Source of the DNA: Clostridium septicum
Lineage (GTDB): Bacteria > Bacillota > Clostridia > Clostridiales > Clostridiaceae
Assembly: GCF_003606265.1 (NCBI RefSeq)
Contig: NZ_CP023671.1
Location: 2,356,001 to 2,420,000 of the forward strand
Reading direction: 5' to 3'
DNA: 64,000 bases
Numbering within the stretch: position 1 is the stretch's first letter; every line of letters starts with the position of its first letter. The position numbers were made by a program, and so were the translations under genes. Under the pieces are notes generated by a model. That model made no database searches. It worked only from the letters and a program-made list of their open reading frames with translations, and was not told where the DNA came from. Below are positions 18,033-27,208 of the stretch, piece by piece.

Positions 18033-18983
18033 TTACTCATCAAATAAAAATTTATGAATATTTTTAGTAGTTTTATCTACATCAATAATCATATGATACA
18101 TATCTGTCCATTCTGTAGTTAAATCTTCATCTAAAGGAAATCTTCCTTGGTTTATGTTAGTTATATTCATACCTACAACCTCAGAGGCTATTGAAAGAAT
18201 TTCAGAATTAGATAAGTTTGTACTTACTAAAGGTAATAATTCACTAACTATTCCAGGTATTTCTGAATGAGGTGTATCTTTAACCTTATTAAATAAAGCT
18301 GTTAATACATCCCTTTGACGTTCTGTTCTTTTAAAGTCTCTTCCTTCGGTATATCTTATTCTGCAATATGCAGAAGCTTGAGTACCATTTAGAAGTTGTT
18401 TTCCAGTTGAAGTTACTGGAGGAGTGCTTGTACCATTATTTTTATCAATATTTTGAATGTACTTATTTATATAATTTAATTCGTCATCAGTTATATTTAT
18501 TTCAACACCACCAAGTTTATCTATAACAGTAGGAAGTTGTTTTAAATTAACTTCAACAAATTTATCAATATTTAAGTTGAAATTATAATTTACTGTTTTT
18601 AAAAGGAGTTCAGGACCTCCACTAGACATAGTATAATTTAAGTTTGATTTTCCACCATCAGGCAAATCTAAATAAATATCTCTCATAAGTGAGCAAAGAT
18701 TTATTTTATTATTTTTTTTATCTATAGCTAAAATCATTGTAGAATCTGAGGCAGCATATTCATCACCTGAATAATCAGTTCCTGATAAAAGAATAGTTGT
18801 AACTTCTTCAGCTTTTTTTGAGATTTCTTTTCCTGTATCAGTAATAGCTTTTCTATCTATTTCAACTCTATTTACTTTATTTGATAGATGAAATGCATAA
18901 GAAGCTATGCCTAAAATACCCACTAATATAAGTATTAAAACGGTTATTGATATTTTTTTCCATAAAGATAATTTTTTCTTCAT
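18033..18983 (-). CDS. LytR-CpsA-Psr (LCP) family wall glycopolymer transferase
   Basis: 316 residues. A short cytoplasmic tail and one membrane helix (about 10-30) precede an extracellular LCP domain: STMILAIDKKNNKINLCSLMRDIYLDLP and YCRIRYTEGRDFKRTERQRDVL, with the conserved Arg/Asp residues of the polyprenyl-phosphate site. LCP enzymes move glycopolymers from the lipid carrier onto peptidoglycan. It sits 14 bases behind a second LCP gene and next to the polysaccharide locus, whose product it probably attaches. AAAGGAAG precedes the ATG. Confidence 0.92.
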   Translation of the reverse strand: MKKKLSLWKKISITVLILILVGILGIASYAFHLSNKVNRVEIDRKAITDTGKEISKKAEEVTTILLSGTDYSGDEYAASDSTMILAIDKKNNKINLCSLMRDIYLDLPDGGKSNLNYTMSSGGPELLLKTVNYNFNLNIDKFVEVNLKQLPTVIDKLGGVEINITDDELNYINKYIQNIDKNNGTSTPPVTSTGKQLLNGTQASAYCRIRYTEGRDFKRTERQRDVLTALFNKVKDTPHSEIPGIVSELLPLVSTNLSNSEILSIASEVVGMNITNINQGRFPLDEDLTTEWTDMYHMIIDVDKTTKNIHKFLFDE

Positions 18984-18997
18984 ATAATTTACTTCCT

Positions 18998-19984
18998 TTA
19001 ATTTTCAAATATAAATTCTTTCATTTGTTGTTTTGTAGTATCAAGATCAAAAGTTAGATAGTAAACTCCTTCAATCATTTTTCCTTCACAATACCCATCT
19101 CTTGGGAATCTATCTTCAATAAGGGATGAACTACCTATTTTATTTATTGTAGAACCTATATTTAGCAATTCAGTAGTACCTAGGTTTGTTTCTATAAAAG
19201 GTAGAAAATCATTTAATAATGAAGGAAGTTCAGATACTTTAGTATCTTTTACCTTATCATATACCCCTTTTAAAATAGTTCTATGTCGCCAAGTTCTTTC
19301 ATAATCTCCACCATCTGTATATCTTATTCTTGAATAAGCAAGACATTGAGTGCCATCTAAAAGTTGTTTTCCGGTTGAATCTAAATGAGGAGAAGAAGTA
19401 GAGTTTAATACATTTAAGTTATCAATATATGAATTTATATATTTAAGTTCATCAGAGGTAATATTTAATTCTATTCCTCCTAATTTATCTATAATTTTAG
19501 GTAAGTTACTAAAATCAGTTGAAATAAAATTATTTATATTTAATCCAAAATTGTTATTTAATGTTTTTAGAGCTAAAACAGAATTTCCAAAAGCAAAAGC
19601 ATGATTAATTTTATCCATTCCATGATCCTCAATATTAACATAAGAATCTCTCATTATAGAAGAAAGTTTCATTTTATTATGAATAGGGTCTATAGTTAAT
19701 ATCATTATAGAATCTGAACGCCCAAATTCATTTTCACCTGCATCTATTCCAAATAAAGCAATATTTATTATCTTATCATAATTATTATACTTAGATAATT
19801 CTTCAGTAGCTTCTTTATTTATCCCAATATCTTCTTCAGTAGTATTAATTTTATTAATTTTATTTATTAAATTAAATCCATAAATACTCGCTCCAATAAC
19901 TCCCAATACTAATACTACTAACAAAATTAGTAGTGTTTTTTTTAGATAAGAGCTTTTCTTTATTTTTTTTACACCATTATCCAA
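18998..19984 (-). CDS. LytR-CpsA-Psr (LCP) family wall glycopolymer transferase, first of pair
   Basis: About 328 residues, one membrane helix (about 17-37), then an LCP domain (DSIMILTIDPIHNKMKLSSIMRDSYV; YSRIRYTDGGDYERTWRHRTIL). It is a paralogue of the following gene. I prefer a TTG start at 19984, with AAAGGATG nine bases upstream. The in-frame GTG at 20002 has no ribosome site and would coincide with the predicted transcript start. Together the pair forms a two-gene operon with one promoter and one terminator. Confidence 0.9.
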   Translation of the reverse strand: MDNGVKKIKKSSYLKKTLLILLVVLVLGVIGASIYGFNLINKINKINTTEEDIGINKEATEELSKYNNYDKIINIALFGIDAGENEFGRSDSIMILTIDPIHNKMKLSSIMRDSYVNIEDHGMDKINHAFAFGNSVLALKTLNNNFGLNINNFISTDFSNLPKIIDKLGGIELNITSDELKYINSYIDNLNVLNSTSSPHLDSTGKQLLDGTQCLAYSRIRYTDGGDYERTWRHRTILKGVYDKVKDTKVSELPSLLNDFLPFIETNLGTTELLNIGSTINKIGSSSLIEDRFPRDGYCEGKMIEGVYYLTFDLDTTKQQMKEFIFEN

Positions 19985-20009
19985 AATTCCACATCCTTTC
20001 ACGTATTAA

Positions 20010-20038
20010 ATTTTAGCATTTTAAAAAAAAAGTGTAAA
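20010..20038 (-). promoter_or_regulatory. Promoter of the LCP operon
   Basis: On the minus strand: TTTACA, 17 bases, then TGC-TAAAAT (extended -10). The same TTTACA-17-TGnTAAAAT arrangement precedes the autolysin gene at 47856. Confidence 0.55.
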
Positions 20039-20439
20039 GATAAATAAATTGCATAATTATTAAATTAAAATAAGGTATGAATATAGGTAAAAATAAGATT
20101 TTTCATTTGAATACTGGTGAAAAATTAATAAGATTCTAATTTATACTTTTAAAATTTTTATTAACTACTAATGTTATATTAGAGATAATTTTTATTAATT
20201 TAAAAGATGTATTATTAATAAATTTAGTTGGATTTTCTATGATTAAATCATTAAACTTAACAAGTGTTAGGGTAATTGGAAAAAAATTTTGTTTAGATAC
20301 ATAATAATAAATCAGCGAATACATAAAATGTTTAAAATAGGGACAACATCAAGATTATAGACAAGAGTAAGTAATGGTAGTATAATGAAAAACGAATTAA
20401 TTAAAAGATAAAATAGATTATGTTTGAGAGTGTTGTTAT
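20039..20439. other. Gene-free AT-rich spacer before the polysaccharide locus
   Basis: No supported gene. A 62-codon minus-strand frame at 20136-20324 has no ribosome site and biased AT-rich content. No terminator-like hairpin was seen. Confidence 0.6.
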
Positions 20440-20468
20440 TTGTTAAATACTCTAAAGATTTATATATT
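20440..20468 (+). promoter_or_regulatory. Candidate promoter of the polysaccharide locus
   Basis: TTGTTA, 17 bases, TATATT, about 60 bases before the first glycosyltransferase start. In DNA this AT-rich such matches are common, so support is limited. Confidence 0.35.
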
Positions 20469-20526
20469 TTTGTTTGGGGAAAAATAAAGATGAAGATTAA
20501 AATAAGTCAATAGGAGGACTAATTTT

Positions 20527-21279
20527 ATGGAAAAAGAACTATTAGTAATTGTTCCCGCATACAATGAGGAAGATAATATAAAAAATGTAATTGAAGAATT
20601 AAAGAAAGATGTACCATATGCAAATATATTAGTAGTAAATGATTCATCTACTGATAAAACTGAAGAAATATTAAAGAATATGAATGTAGATTATATAACT
20701 ACACCATTTAATTTGAGGTATTCAGGCGTAATACAAACTGGATTTAAATATGCATTATTTAGAAACTATAATTATGTAGCTCAATTTGATGGAGATGGAC
20801 AACATATTGCAAAAGAATTAGACAAGATGTTTAAATATATAAAACAAAATGATTGTGATATAGTATTAGGTTCAAGATTTAAAGAAAAGACAGAATATAA
20901 TCATGCCTTTTTTAGAAAAATTGGTACTATAATGTTTCAAAAAATTATTAAAATCTCAACAAGGAAAGAAATAACAGACCCTACATCAGGATTACAAGTT
21001 TTAAGTAAGAGGGTATATACTCATTATGCTAAAATGAATAATTATCCAGAATATCCTGACGCAAATCTTATAATAGAAATGTTAAATGAAGGATATAATA
21101 TTCAAGAAGTTTATGTTAAGATGCGAGAAAGAATTTATGGAATAAGTATGCATTCAGGAATTTGGTCACCAATTAAATATATGATTTCTATGTGCTACAG
21201 TATATTTATAATCTTGATAGGGAAAAAAAGTAATAATACTTATAAAAATTATAATGAGGCATGTGGTGAGGTGAAGTAA
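20527..21279 (+). CDS. Family 2 glycosyltransferase, polyprenyl-phosphate type (DPM1-like)
   Basis: 250 residues. The GT-A fold is visible as VIVPAYNEEDNIKNVI at the N-terminus, VVNDSSTD (first Asp motif) and QFDGDGQH (metal-binding). DPM1-like enzymes move a sugar from a nucleotide donor onto polyprenyl phosphate. The following gene is DUF2304, a common partner of this type. First gene of the locus; TAGGAGGAC precedes the ATG. Confidence 0.88.
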   Translation: MEKELLVIVPAYNEEDNIKNVIEELKKDVPYANILVVNDSSTDKTEEILKNMNVDYITTPFNLRYSGVIQTGFKYALFRNYNYVAQFDGDGQHIAKELDKMFKYIKQNDCDIVLGSRFKEKTEYNHAFFRKIGTIMFQKIIKISTRKEITDPTSGLQVLSKRVYTHYAKMNNYPEYPDANLIIEMLNEGYNIQEVYVKMRERIYGISMHSGIWSPIKYMISMCYSIFIILIGKKSNNTYKNYNEACGEVK

Positions 21280-21648
21280 TTGAATAGTAGAGCATTTTTT
21301 GCAGTAGTTGGAATTTTATTTATGATTATAATACTTGTTAGTGTTCGAAAAAAGAAATTTTTTGTTAAGGACAGTTTTTATTGGTTTTTACTTTCAGTAG
21401 GAATTTTGCTATTATCAATTTTTCCAAGTATAATTAGGGTGGTTGCAAATGTTGTAGAAGTAGAATATGCGCCTTCACTACTTTTTTTTATAGCTATAAT
21501 ATTTATATTATATATAGTATTTAATTTAAGTCAACAAGTAAGTTTGTTAAGAGAACAAAATAAGGATTTAGCACAAAGAGTAGCTGTATTAAAAAAGATA
21601 ATAAATGATATAGAAAAAGATAAAGAAAAGAATAATATTATTAATTAA
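21280..21648 (+). CDS. DUF2304 family membrane protein
   Basis: 122 residues starting with TTG directly after the upstream stop codon, with GAGGTG inside the end of the GT gene. Three membrane helices (about 4-20, 30-50, 66-85) and a C-terminal coiled coil (SLLREQNKDLAQRVAVL). DUF2304 proteins usually sit next to DPM1-like GT2 genes and may help membrane placement; the exact role is unknown. Confidence 0.82.
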   Translation: MNSRAFFAVVGILFMIIILVSVRKKKFFVKDSFYWFLLSVGILLLSIFPSIIRVVANVVEVEYAPSLLFFIAIIFILYIVFNLSQQVSLLREQNKDLAQRVAVLKKIINDIEKDKEKNNIIN

Positions 21649-21684
21649 ATAAAGAGAAAAATAAATCAAGAGAGGAAGATAAAT

Positions 21685-22713
21685 ATGCTTAATAATAAAG
21701 TGATTCTTATAACTGGAGGAACAGGATCTTTTGGAAAGAAGTTTACTAAAAGGATACTAGATTCATTTAACCCTAAAAAAATTATTATATACTCAAGAGA
21801 TGAATTTAAACAGGATTTAATGAAAAAAGAATTTATGGTTAAATACCCTGAAAAGGCAAATAAATTAAGATTCTTTATAGGAGATATAAGAGATAAAGAT
21901 AGATTATATAGAGCTTTTAAGGGTGTGGATTACGTTATCCATGCAGCAGCAATGAAACAAGTACCAGCATGTGAATATAATCCTTTTGAGGCAATAAAAA
22001 CTAACATAAATGGTGCACAATATATAGTTGACGCAGCTATAGACTGTAATGTAAAAAAGGTAGTTGCTTTATCTACAGACAAAGCCGTAAATCCTATAAA
22101 TTTATATGGTGGAACAAAATTAGTTTCAGATAAACTATTTATTTCAGCTAATGCATATTCAGGAGAAGAAGGAACTATTTTCTCTGTTGTTAGATATGGA
22201 AATGTAGCAGGAAGTAGAGGTTCAGTTATACCTTTCTTTAAAGCTTTAATAGAATCAGGAAATAAAGAGTTACCAATAACAGATTTTAATATGACTAGAT
22301 TTTGGATTACACTAGATGAAGGTGTAGATTTAGTATTTAAAGCATTAAAAGAATCAAAGGGCGGAGAAACATATATATCAAAAATACCTTCATTTAAAAT
22401 AACTGACTTAGCTAAAGCTATGCTTCAAGATGTTGACATGAAAGAAGTAGGAATTAGAGAAGGTGAGAAGCTTCATGAAGTTATGATAACTAAGGATGAT
22501 TCAAGATCTACTTATGAATATGATAAGCACTATATTGTTTATCCACATTTTGACTGGTGGCATTTTGAAAGTCATTTTACAGAAGGTGGAAAGTTAATTG
22601 AAAGAGGTTTTGAATATAATTCAGGAGCTAACACAGAGTGGTTATCAATTGAAGATTTAAGAGTTGAAATGAAAAAATTAAATTTATATGATTTTGATAA
22701 ATATAATAAATAG
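21685..22713 (+). CDS. pseB: UDP-N-acetylglucosamine 4,6-dehydratase (inverting), PseB type
   Basis: 342 residues. Extended SDR fold with NAD-binding GGTGSFG (11-17), HAAAMKQVPACEYNP and LSTDKAVNPINLYGGTK, which are typical of PseB/FlaA1 proteins rather than dTDP-glucose dehydratases. It converts UDP-GlcNAc to the 4-keto-6-deoxy-L-arabino-hexose, the first step toward pseudaminic acid. pseC, pseI and pseF homologues follow in the same operon. The start has AGAGAGGAAG upstream. Confidence 0.92.
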   Translation: MLNNKVILITGGTGSFGKKFTKRILDSFNPKKIIIYSRDEFKQDLMKKEFMVKYPEKANKLRFFIGDIRDKDRLYRAFKGVDYVIHAAAMKQVPACEYNPFEAIKTNINGAQYIVDAAIDCNVKKVVALSTDKAVNPINLYGGTKLVSDKLFISANAYSGEEGTIFSVVRYGNVAGSRGSVIPFFKALIESGNKELPITDFNMTRFWITLDEGVDLVFKALKESKGGETYISKIPSFKITDLAKAMLQDVDMKEVGIREGEKLHEVMITKDDSRSTYEYDKHYIVYPHFDWWHFESHFTEGGKLIERGFEYNSGANTEWLSIEDLRVEMKKLNLYDFDKYNK

Positions 22714-22732
22714 AATGTAAAGGGGTGAGAGA

Positions 22733-23923
22733 ATGGATGCTTTAGCAATTAATGGTGGCAAGCCGGTTAGGGATTCATATATTTCTTACGGAAAGCAAAC
22801 TATAGATGATAAAGATATTGATATGGTTATAAAGGTTTTAAAAGGCGATTATTTAACAACAGGTCCAACGGTATCAGAATTTGAAAAGAAAGTGGCTAAC
22901 TATGTAGGGGCAAAATATGCAGTAGCAGTTTCAAATGGAACTGCAGCACTACATATGGCATGTTATGCAGCTGGTATAAAAAGTGGAGATGAAGTATTAG
23001 TACCAGCAATAACTTTTGCTGCTTCAGCAAACTGTGTACTATATTGTGGAGGAAAACCTGTTTTTATAGATATAGATGAAAAAACCTATAATATGGATAT
23101 AGATAAGATTGAAGAAAAGATAACATCAAAAACAAAAGCAATTATTCCAGTGGATTTTACAGGTCAATCTGTAGATATGGATAGAATACTGGAAATAGCC
23201 AGAAAGTACAATTTGGTGGTTATCGAGGATGCAGCTCATGCATTAGGCAGTGAGTATAAAGGACAAAAAATTGGTGTAAAGGCTGATATGACAGAATTTA
23301 GTTTTCATCCGGTAAAACCAATAACAACTGCTGAAGGCGGGATTATTGTAACAAACGATAAAAATCTTTATGAAAAAATGTTGTTATTTAGAACTCACGG
23401 TATTACTAGAAATGAAAAGTTTATGAATGATAATCAAGGACCTTGGTATTATGAGCAAATAGATTTAGGATATAACTATAGAATAACAGATATGCAATGT
23501 GCATTAGGCATTAGTCAAATGGACAAGATAGATAGTTTTGTGAAAAGAAGAAGAGATATAGTTAATAAGTATAATGAGACCTTCGGAAACCTAAAAGAAG
23601 TAATAATACCTTATGAAGCAGAATATTCAAATTCAGGTTGGCACATATATGTAATAGCATTAAATTTAAATGAATTGACAGTAGGAAGAAAAGAAGTATT
23701 TGAAGCATTACAAAAAGAAAATATAGGAGTTAATGTTCATTATTTACCTGTTTATATGCATCCATACTATAAAAGTATAGGATATAAAGAAGGTATATGT
23801 CCAATAGCAGAAGACTTATATAATAAAATGATAACTTTACCATTATTTCCATCCATGACAGATAAAGATGTAGAGGATGTTATAACTGCTGTTAATAAAG
23901 TAATAGATTTTTATAGAAAATAG
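22733..23923 (+). CDS. pseC: UDP-4-amino-4,6-dideoxy-N-acetyl-L-altrosamine transaminase, PseC type
   Basis: 396 residues. PLP-dependent DegT/DnrJ/EryC1 aminotransferase with VIEDAAHALGSEYKG and FSFHPVKPITTAEGG; the PLP-binding lysine is Lys195. It aminates the PseB product at C4. The gene follows pseB by 19 bases, with AAAGGGGTGAG before its ATG. Product name rests on family resemblance and operon context. Confidence 0.91.
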   Translation: MDALAINGGKPVRDSYISYGKQTIDDKDIDMVIKVLKGDYLTTGPTVSEFEKKVANYVGAKYAVAVSNGTAALHMACYAAGIKSGDEVLVPAITFAASANCVLYCGGKPVFIDIDEKTYNMDIDKIEEKITSKTKAIIPVDFTGQSVDMDRILEIARKYNLVVIEDAAHALGSEYKGQKIGVKADMTEFSFHPVKPITTAEGGIIVTNDKNLYEKMLLFRTHGITRNEKFMNDNQGPWYYEQIDLGYNYRITDMQCALGISQMDKIDSFVKRRRDIVNKYNETFGNLKEVIIPYEAEYSNSGWHIYVIALNLNELTVGRKEVFEALQKENIGVNVHYLPVYMHPYYKSIGYKEGICPIAEDLYNKMITLPLFPSMTDKDVEDVITAVNKVIDFYRK

Positions 23924-23934
23924 GTGATAATAAC

Positions 23935-25131
23935 ATGAAGTTGTTAAGTATTGGCGCTGGTAAAGAGCAAATATATTCAATAAAGAAAGCTATAGAAAAA
24001 GGGCATTATGTAATAGCAATTGATGGTAATAAGGAATCAGAAGGATTTAAATTAGCTAATGAATATAGTGTTGTAGACATCTCAAAAGAAAATGAAGTTA
24101 TAGAGTTTGCGAAGAAAAATAATATAGAAGGTATTTTACAAGTACCTATAGGAAGGTTTTTAAGTACTATAGGTGCAGTTAATGATTCATTAAATTTAAA
24201 GGGAATATCAAAAGAGGCTGCATTAAATTGTGTAAATAAGACTAAAACTAATGAGATACTATTTCATAATAATATAGGTTGTGCAGGACAAATTACATTA
24301 AAAACATTTGATAATATGGAATTAATTAATAAAATTAATGATTTTGGTTTACCTTGCGTAATAAAACCTAAATTCGGATCAGGAAGTTCAGGAGTTCGTA
24401 TAATCAACAATAAAGCCGAAGTAGAAAAGATGGTAGCAGAACATTTAGAAGAAAATCTTACTGGTGAAGTTATTATTGAGGAATTACTTGAAGGAATAGA
24501 ATACGGTGTAGATTTTGTCGTTATAGATAATAGCGGATATCTTGTATTGGTAAGAGAAAAGGAATTAACTGATATACCTTTTAGACAAGAGGTTGCTTTT
24601 ATTGGACCAGCTAATTTAGAAGATATAATTTATGATAAAGTCTTTAATATAATGGATAAAGCAACTAAAGCATTAGGGATAAATAATACTTTGGTACATG
24701 CAGATATAATGATTAAAGATAATGAAGTTAAAATTATAGAGATATCAGGAAGACCATCTGGATTATTGTTATCAAGTAAAATAGTGCCTTTATCTACAGG
24801 ATTAGATTACTTGGGTCTAGGAGTGGACATAGTTACTTCAAATATCAGTAAAGATTTAAATTTAACTAACTTAGAAAAAAACTGTGTAGGAATAAGCTTC
24901 TTTAATTTAAATGAAGGAAAGGTAGTAGATATTACTGATATAAGTGAGATGTTGAAAGGTAATGTAATAGAATATATTAATAATATTAATATAAATGATG
25001 AATTAACAATCATTAAAAAAGGTAAAGATTTAATTGATAGAGGACATGTCATTGTAAAGGGAAAAACCGTAGATGAAGTGAAATTACTTTTTAAAAATAT
25101 TCTACAAAATATAAAGATAGAGAATGTTTAG
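23935..25131 (+). CDS. ATP-grasp ligase in the pseudaminic-acid operon
   Basis: 398 residues. The N-terminus is a Rossmann-like pre-ATP-grasp domain (LLSIGAGKEQIYSIKKA). The ATP-grasp core shows PCVIKPKFGSGSSGV (about 142-156), EELLEGIEYGVDFVV, VHADIMIKDNEVKIIEISGRPSG (metal site, about 255-277). All catalytic elements seem intact. ATP-grasp enzymes join a carboxylate to an amine through an acyl phosphate. It stands where an acetyltransferase (PseH or SpsD) is expected, between pseC and pseI. It may attach an amino acid or other acid to the 4-amino group of the sugar. The substrate is inferred. Confidence 0.85.
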   Translation: MKLLSIGAGKEQIYSIKKAIEKGHYVIAIDGNKESEGFKLANEYSVVDISKENEVIEFAKKNNIEGILQVPIGRFLSTIGAVNDSLNLKGISKEAALNCVNKTKTNEILFHNNIGCAGQITLKTFDNMELINKINDFGLPCVIKPKFGSGSSGVRIINNKAEVEKMVAEHLEENLTGEVIIEELLEGIEYGVDFVVIDNSGYLVLVREKELTDIPFRQEVAFIGPANLEDIIYDKVFNIMDKATKALGINNTLVHADIMIKDNEVKIIEISGRPSGLLLSSKIVPLSTGLDYLGLGVDIVTSNISKDLNLTNLEKNCVGISFFNLNEGKVVDITDISEMLKGNVIEYINNININDELTIIKKGKDLIDRGHVIVKGKTVDEVKLLFKNILQNIKIENV

Positions 25132-25144
25132 GAGGAAAGTAAAT

Positions 25145-26197
25145 ATGCCTGAAATAAAAATAGGAAATGTTACTGTTAGTAATGAGGGGAAAACATTTAT
25201 AATTGCTGAAATTGGAGCAAATCATAATAGTGATATTGAATTAGCTAAAAAAACTATAAAGGCAGCTGCAGAGTGTGGAGTTGATGCTGTAAAATTTCAA
25301 ACATATACTGCAAGAGAATTAGTTGCCGATAAAGATAGAGTATTAACATATCTTTCAAATGGAATTGAAAAAAAAGAAACTATTTCTGAATTATTTGATA
25401 GGTTGTCTCTAAGACGAGAATATCATAGAGAATTATTTGATTATGCAAATAGTTTGGGTTTACAAGCATTTTCAACACCATTTAGTTTAGATGGCTTAGA
25501 GTTTTTAGCATCTCTTGATGTTCCTTGTTTTAAAGTAGCGGCTTCTGATGTAAATTATGTAGATTTATTGGAAAAGTTACCTGAGTATAACAAACCTGTT
25601 ATGTTATCATTAGGAAAATGTACTTTAGGTGAAGCAGACGAGGCAATTAATATACTACTTAATAAAGGATGTAAAAACCTTGTTATAATGCATTGTGTAT
25701 CTCAGTATCCATCTCCAATGAACGAGATGAATTTAAATACTATAAAAACTTTAAAGAGTTTATATCCTGAATGTGTAATAGGTTTTTCAGATCATTCAAT
25801 GGGTATAACAGCAGCTTTAGGGGCTGTTGCATTTGGAGCAAGAGTTGTTGAAAAGCACTTCACACTGGATAAAAAATTAGATGGGCCTGATCACTGGTTT
25901 AGTATGGATCCAAGTGATATGAAGAGTTTAGTAACTGAAATTAGAAACTTGGAATCAGCTATGGGTAATCCAAGAAAAATGATATTAGAGTGTGAAAAAA
26001 ATGAAAGACATAAATCAGTAAGATCATTAGTATTAAAAAGAGATTTAAAAGAAGGTGAAGTAATTAAAAACGAAGACCTTCTGATGCTAAGACCAGGTTG
26101 GGGGATATCTCCTTTTGATAAAGATAAAGTTGTAGGTATGAAAATAAATAAAGATTGTAAGGCTAATACAGTTCTTGTTTGGGATCTTTTGAGATGA
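25145..26197 (+). CDS. pseI: Pseudaminic acid synthase, NeuB family
   Basis: 350 residues. An N-terminal TIM barrel of the NeuB type (FIIAEIGANHNSD; AVKFQTYTARELV; FSDHSMGITAALGAVAFGA; VEKHFTLDKKLDGPDHWFS) and a C-terminal SAF domain (from about 285). It condenses phosphoenolpyruvate with a 6-deoxy 2,4-diamino hexose to give a nonulosonic acid. The start at 25145 is preceded by AGGAGG; the longer in-frame start at 25124 overlaps the upstream gene. The last four bases overlap the next gene (ATGA). Confidence 0.92.
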   Translation: MPEIKIGNVTVSNEGKTFIIAEIGANHNSDIELAKKTIKAAAECGVDAVKFQTYTARELVADKDRVLTYLSNGIEKKETISELFDRLSLRREYHRELFDYANSLGLQAFSTPFSLDGLEFLASLDVPCFKVAASDVNYVDLLEKLPEYNKPVMLSLGKCTLGEADEAINILLNKGCKNLVIMHCVSQYPSPMNEMNLNTIKTLKSLYPECVIGFSDHSMGITAALGAVAFGARVVEKHFTLDKKLDGPDHWFSMDPSDMKSLVTEIRNLESAMGNPRKMILECEKNERHKSVRSLVLKRDLKEGEVIKNEDLLMLRPGWGISPFDKDKVVGMKINKDCKANTVLVWDLLR

Positions 26198-27207
26198 TTA
26201 TTTTACATGCGGCAGGAAATGAAAAAATAGGTTTAGGAAATTTAACTAGAGTAAAAGCTCTAGTTAAATATTTATGTAGTATTAAGTATAATAATTTTAA
26301 GGTAATATTAGAAGCAAGAGAAGATATTGCTAAAATGTTTATAGTTGATGATGTAGATTATTTTATCGCTGAAAATAGAAAAATAGCACAGAAATTTTTA
26401 GAAGATAATATGTTTAATAAATCAAGTGAAAAGTTAGTTCTTATTTCTGACTTAGTAGATATGAATTATAGTGATAATGAATTCTATAGAAGATGTGGAT
26501 TTGATGTATTAATTCAAATTAATGATGAAAACGTAAATAAATTCAATCCGGATATATATATTAATTCTGATATATTCTATCAAGAATTTAATGTTAATTC
26601 ACAAACTAAGATTTACAGTGGAAGTAAATTCTTAGTGGTGAGAGATGAAATTTTAAAGCAAAGACCACTAGAGTGCTGGAATAAAGATAAAATAGAAAAT
26701 ATATTAGTTTGTTTTGGTGGATCCGATCCAGCTAGATACACAGAGGATATAGTGAAATTAATAAGAAATAATATGGTATATGATAATTATAACTTTAATG
26801 TAGTATTAGGTCCTGGTGTATCAGATGAAAGAAAAAGAGAATTAATTAAAAATGCAAATAATAATATAAAATTTTTAGTTAATGAAAAACATATGGAAAG
26901 AAAAATCATAGAAAATGATTTAATCATAACGTTAGGTGGTCTTACAACCTATGAAGCTTTGGCGTTAGGACGTCCAGTATGTTGTATTGGATGGGAATAT
27001 ATGAATTACTATGTTGATAATTTAAGTAAAAATAATTGGATATATAAATTGGGTAATAAATCTAAAGATTTGGAAGGTTTAGAAAAATGCCTACTTGATA
27101 TTGATAGATTAAAAGCAATAGCATCAAAAGGTTTTAAGAATATTAATCATAGAGGAGCGGAAAATATGGTTAATATTGCAATTAAAGCTGAAAAAGGAGA
27201 GATATAG
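26194..27207 (+). CDS. pseG: PseG-like UDP-sugar hydrolase homologue with changed active site
   Basis: 337 residues from the ATG at 26194, which overlaps the pseI stop codon. GT-B (MurG-like) fold: VCFGGSDPARYTEDIVKLI and LIITLGGLTTYEALALGRP. PseG removes UDP from the diamino sugar before condensation with PEP. The N-terminal motif, usually GxGHxxR with an essential His, reads GLGNLTR here, so the His is Asn16. Either chemistry or substrate has changed, or the enzyme is inactive. Position between pseI and pseF supports the assignment to the pathway. Confidence 0.78.
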   Translation: MIILHAAGNEKIGLGNLTRVKALVKYLCSIKYNNFKVILEAREDIAKMFIVDDVDYFIAENRKIAQKFLEDNMFNKSSEKLVLISDLVDMNYSDNEFYRRCGFDVLIQINDENVNKFNPDIYINSDIFYQEFNVNSQTKIYSGSKFLVVRDEILKQRPLECWNKDKIENILVCFGGSDPARYTEDIVKLIRNNMVYDNYNFNVVLGPGVSDERKRELIKNANNNIKFLVNEKHMERKIIENDLIITLGGLTTYEALALGRPVCCIGWEYMNYYVDNLSKNNWIYKLGNKSKDLEGLEKCLLDIDRLKAIASKGFKNINHRGAENMVNIAIKAEKGEI

Positions 27208-27208
27208 T

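Noticed and set aside
19985..20002. GTG start for the first LCP gene
   Set aside because: No ribosome site, and the predicted promoter would start transcription at about this base; the TTG at 19984 is better placed.
20136..20324. 62-codon minus-strand frame before the polysaccharide locus
   Set aside because: No ribosome site, AT-driven composition and no recognisable pattern.
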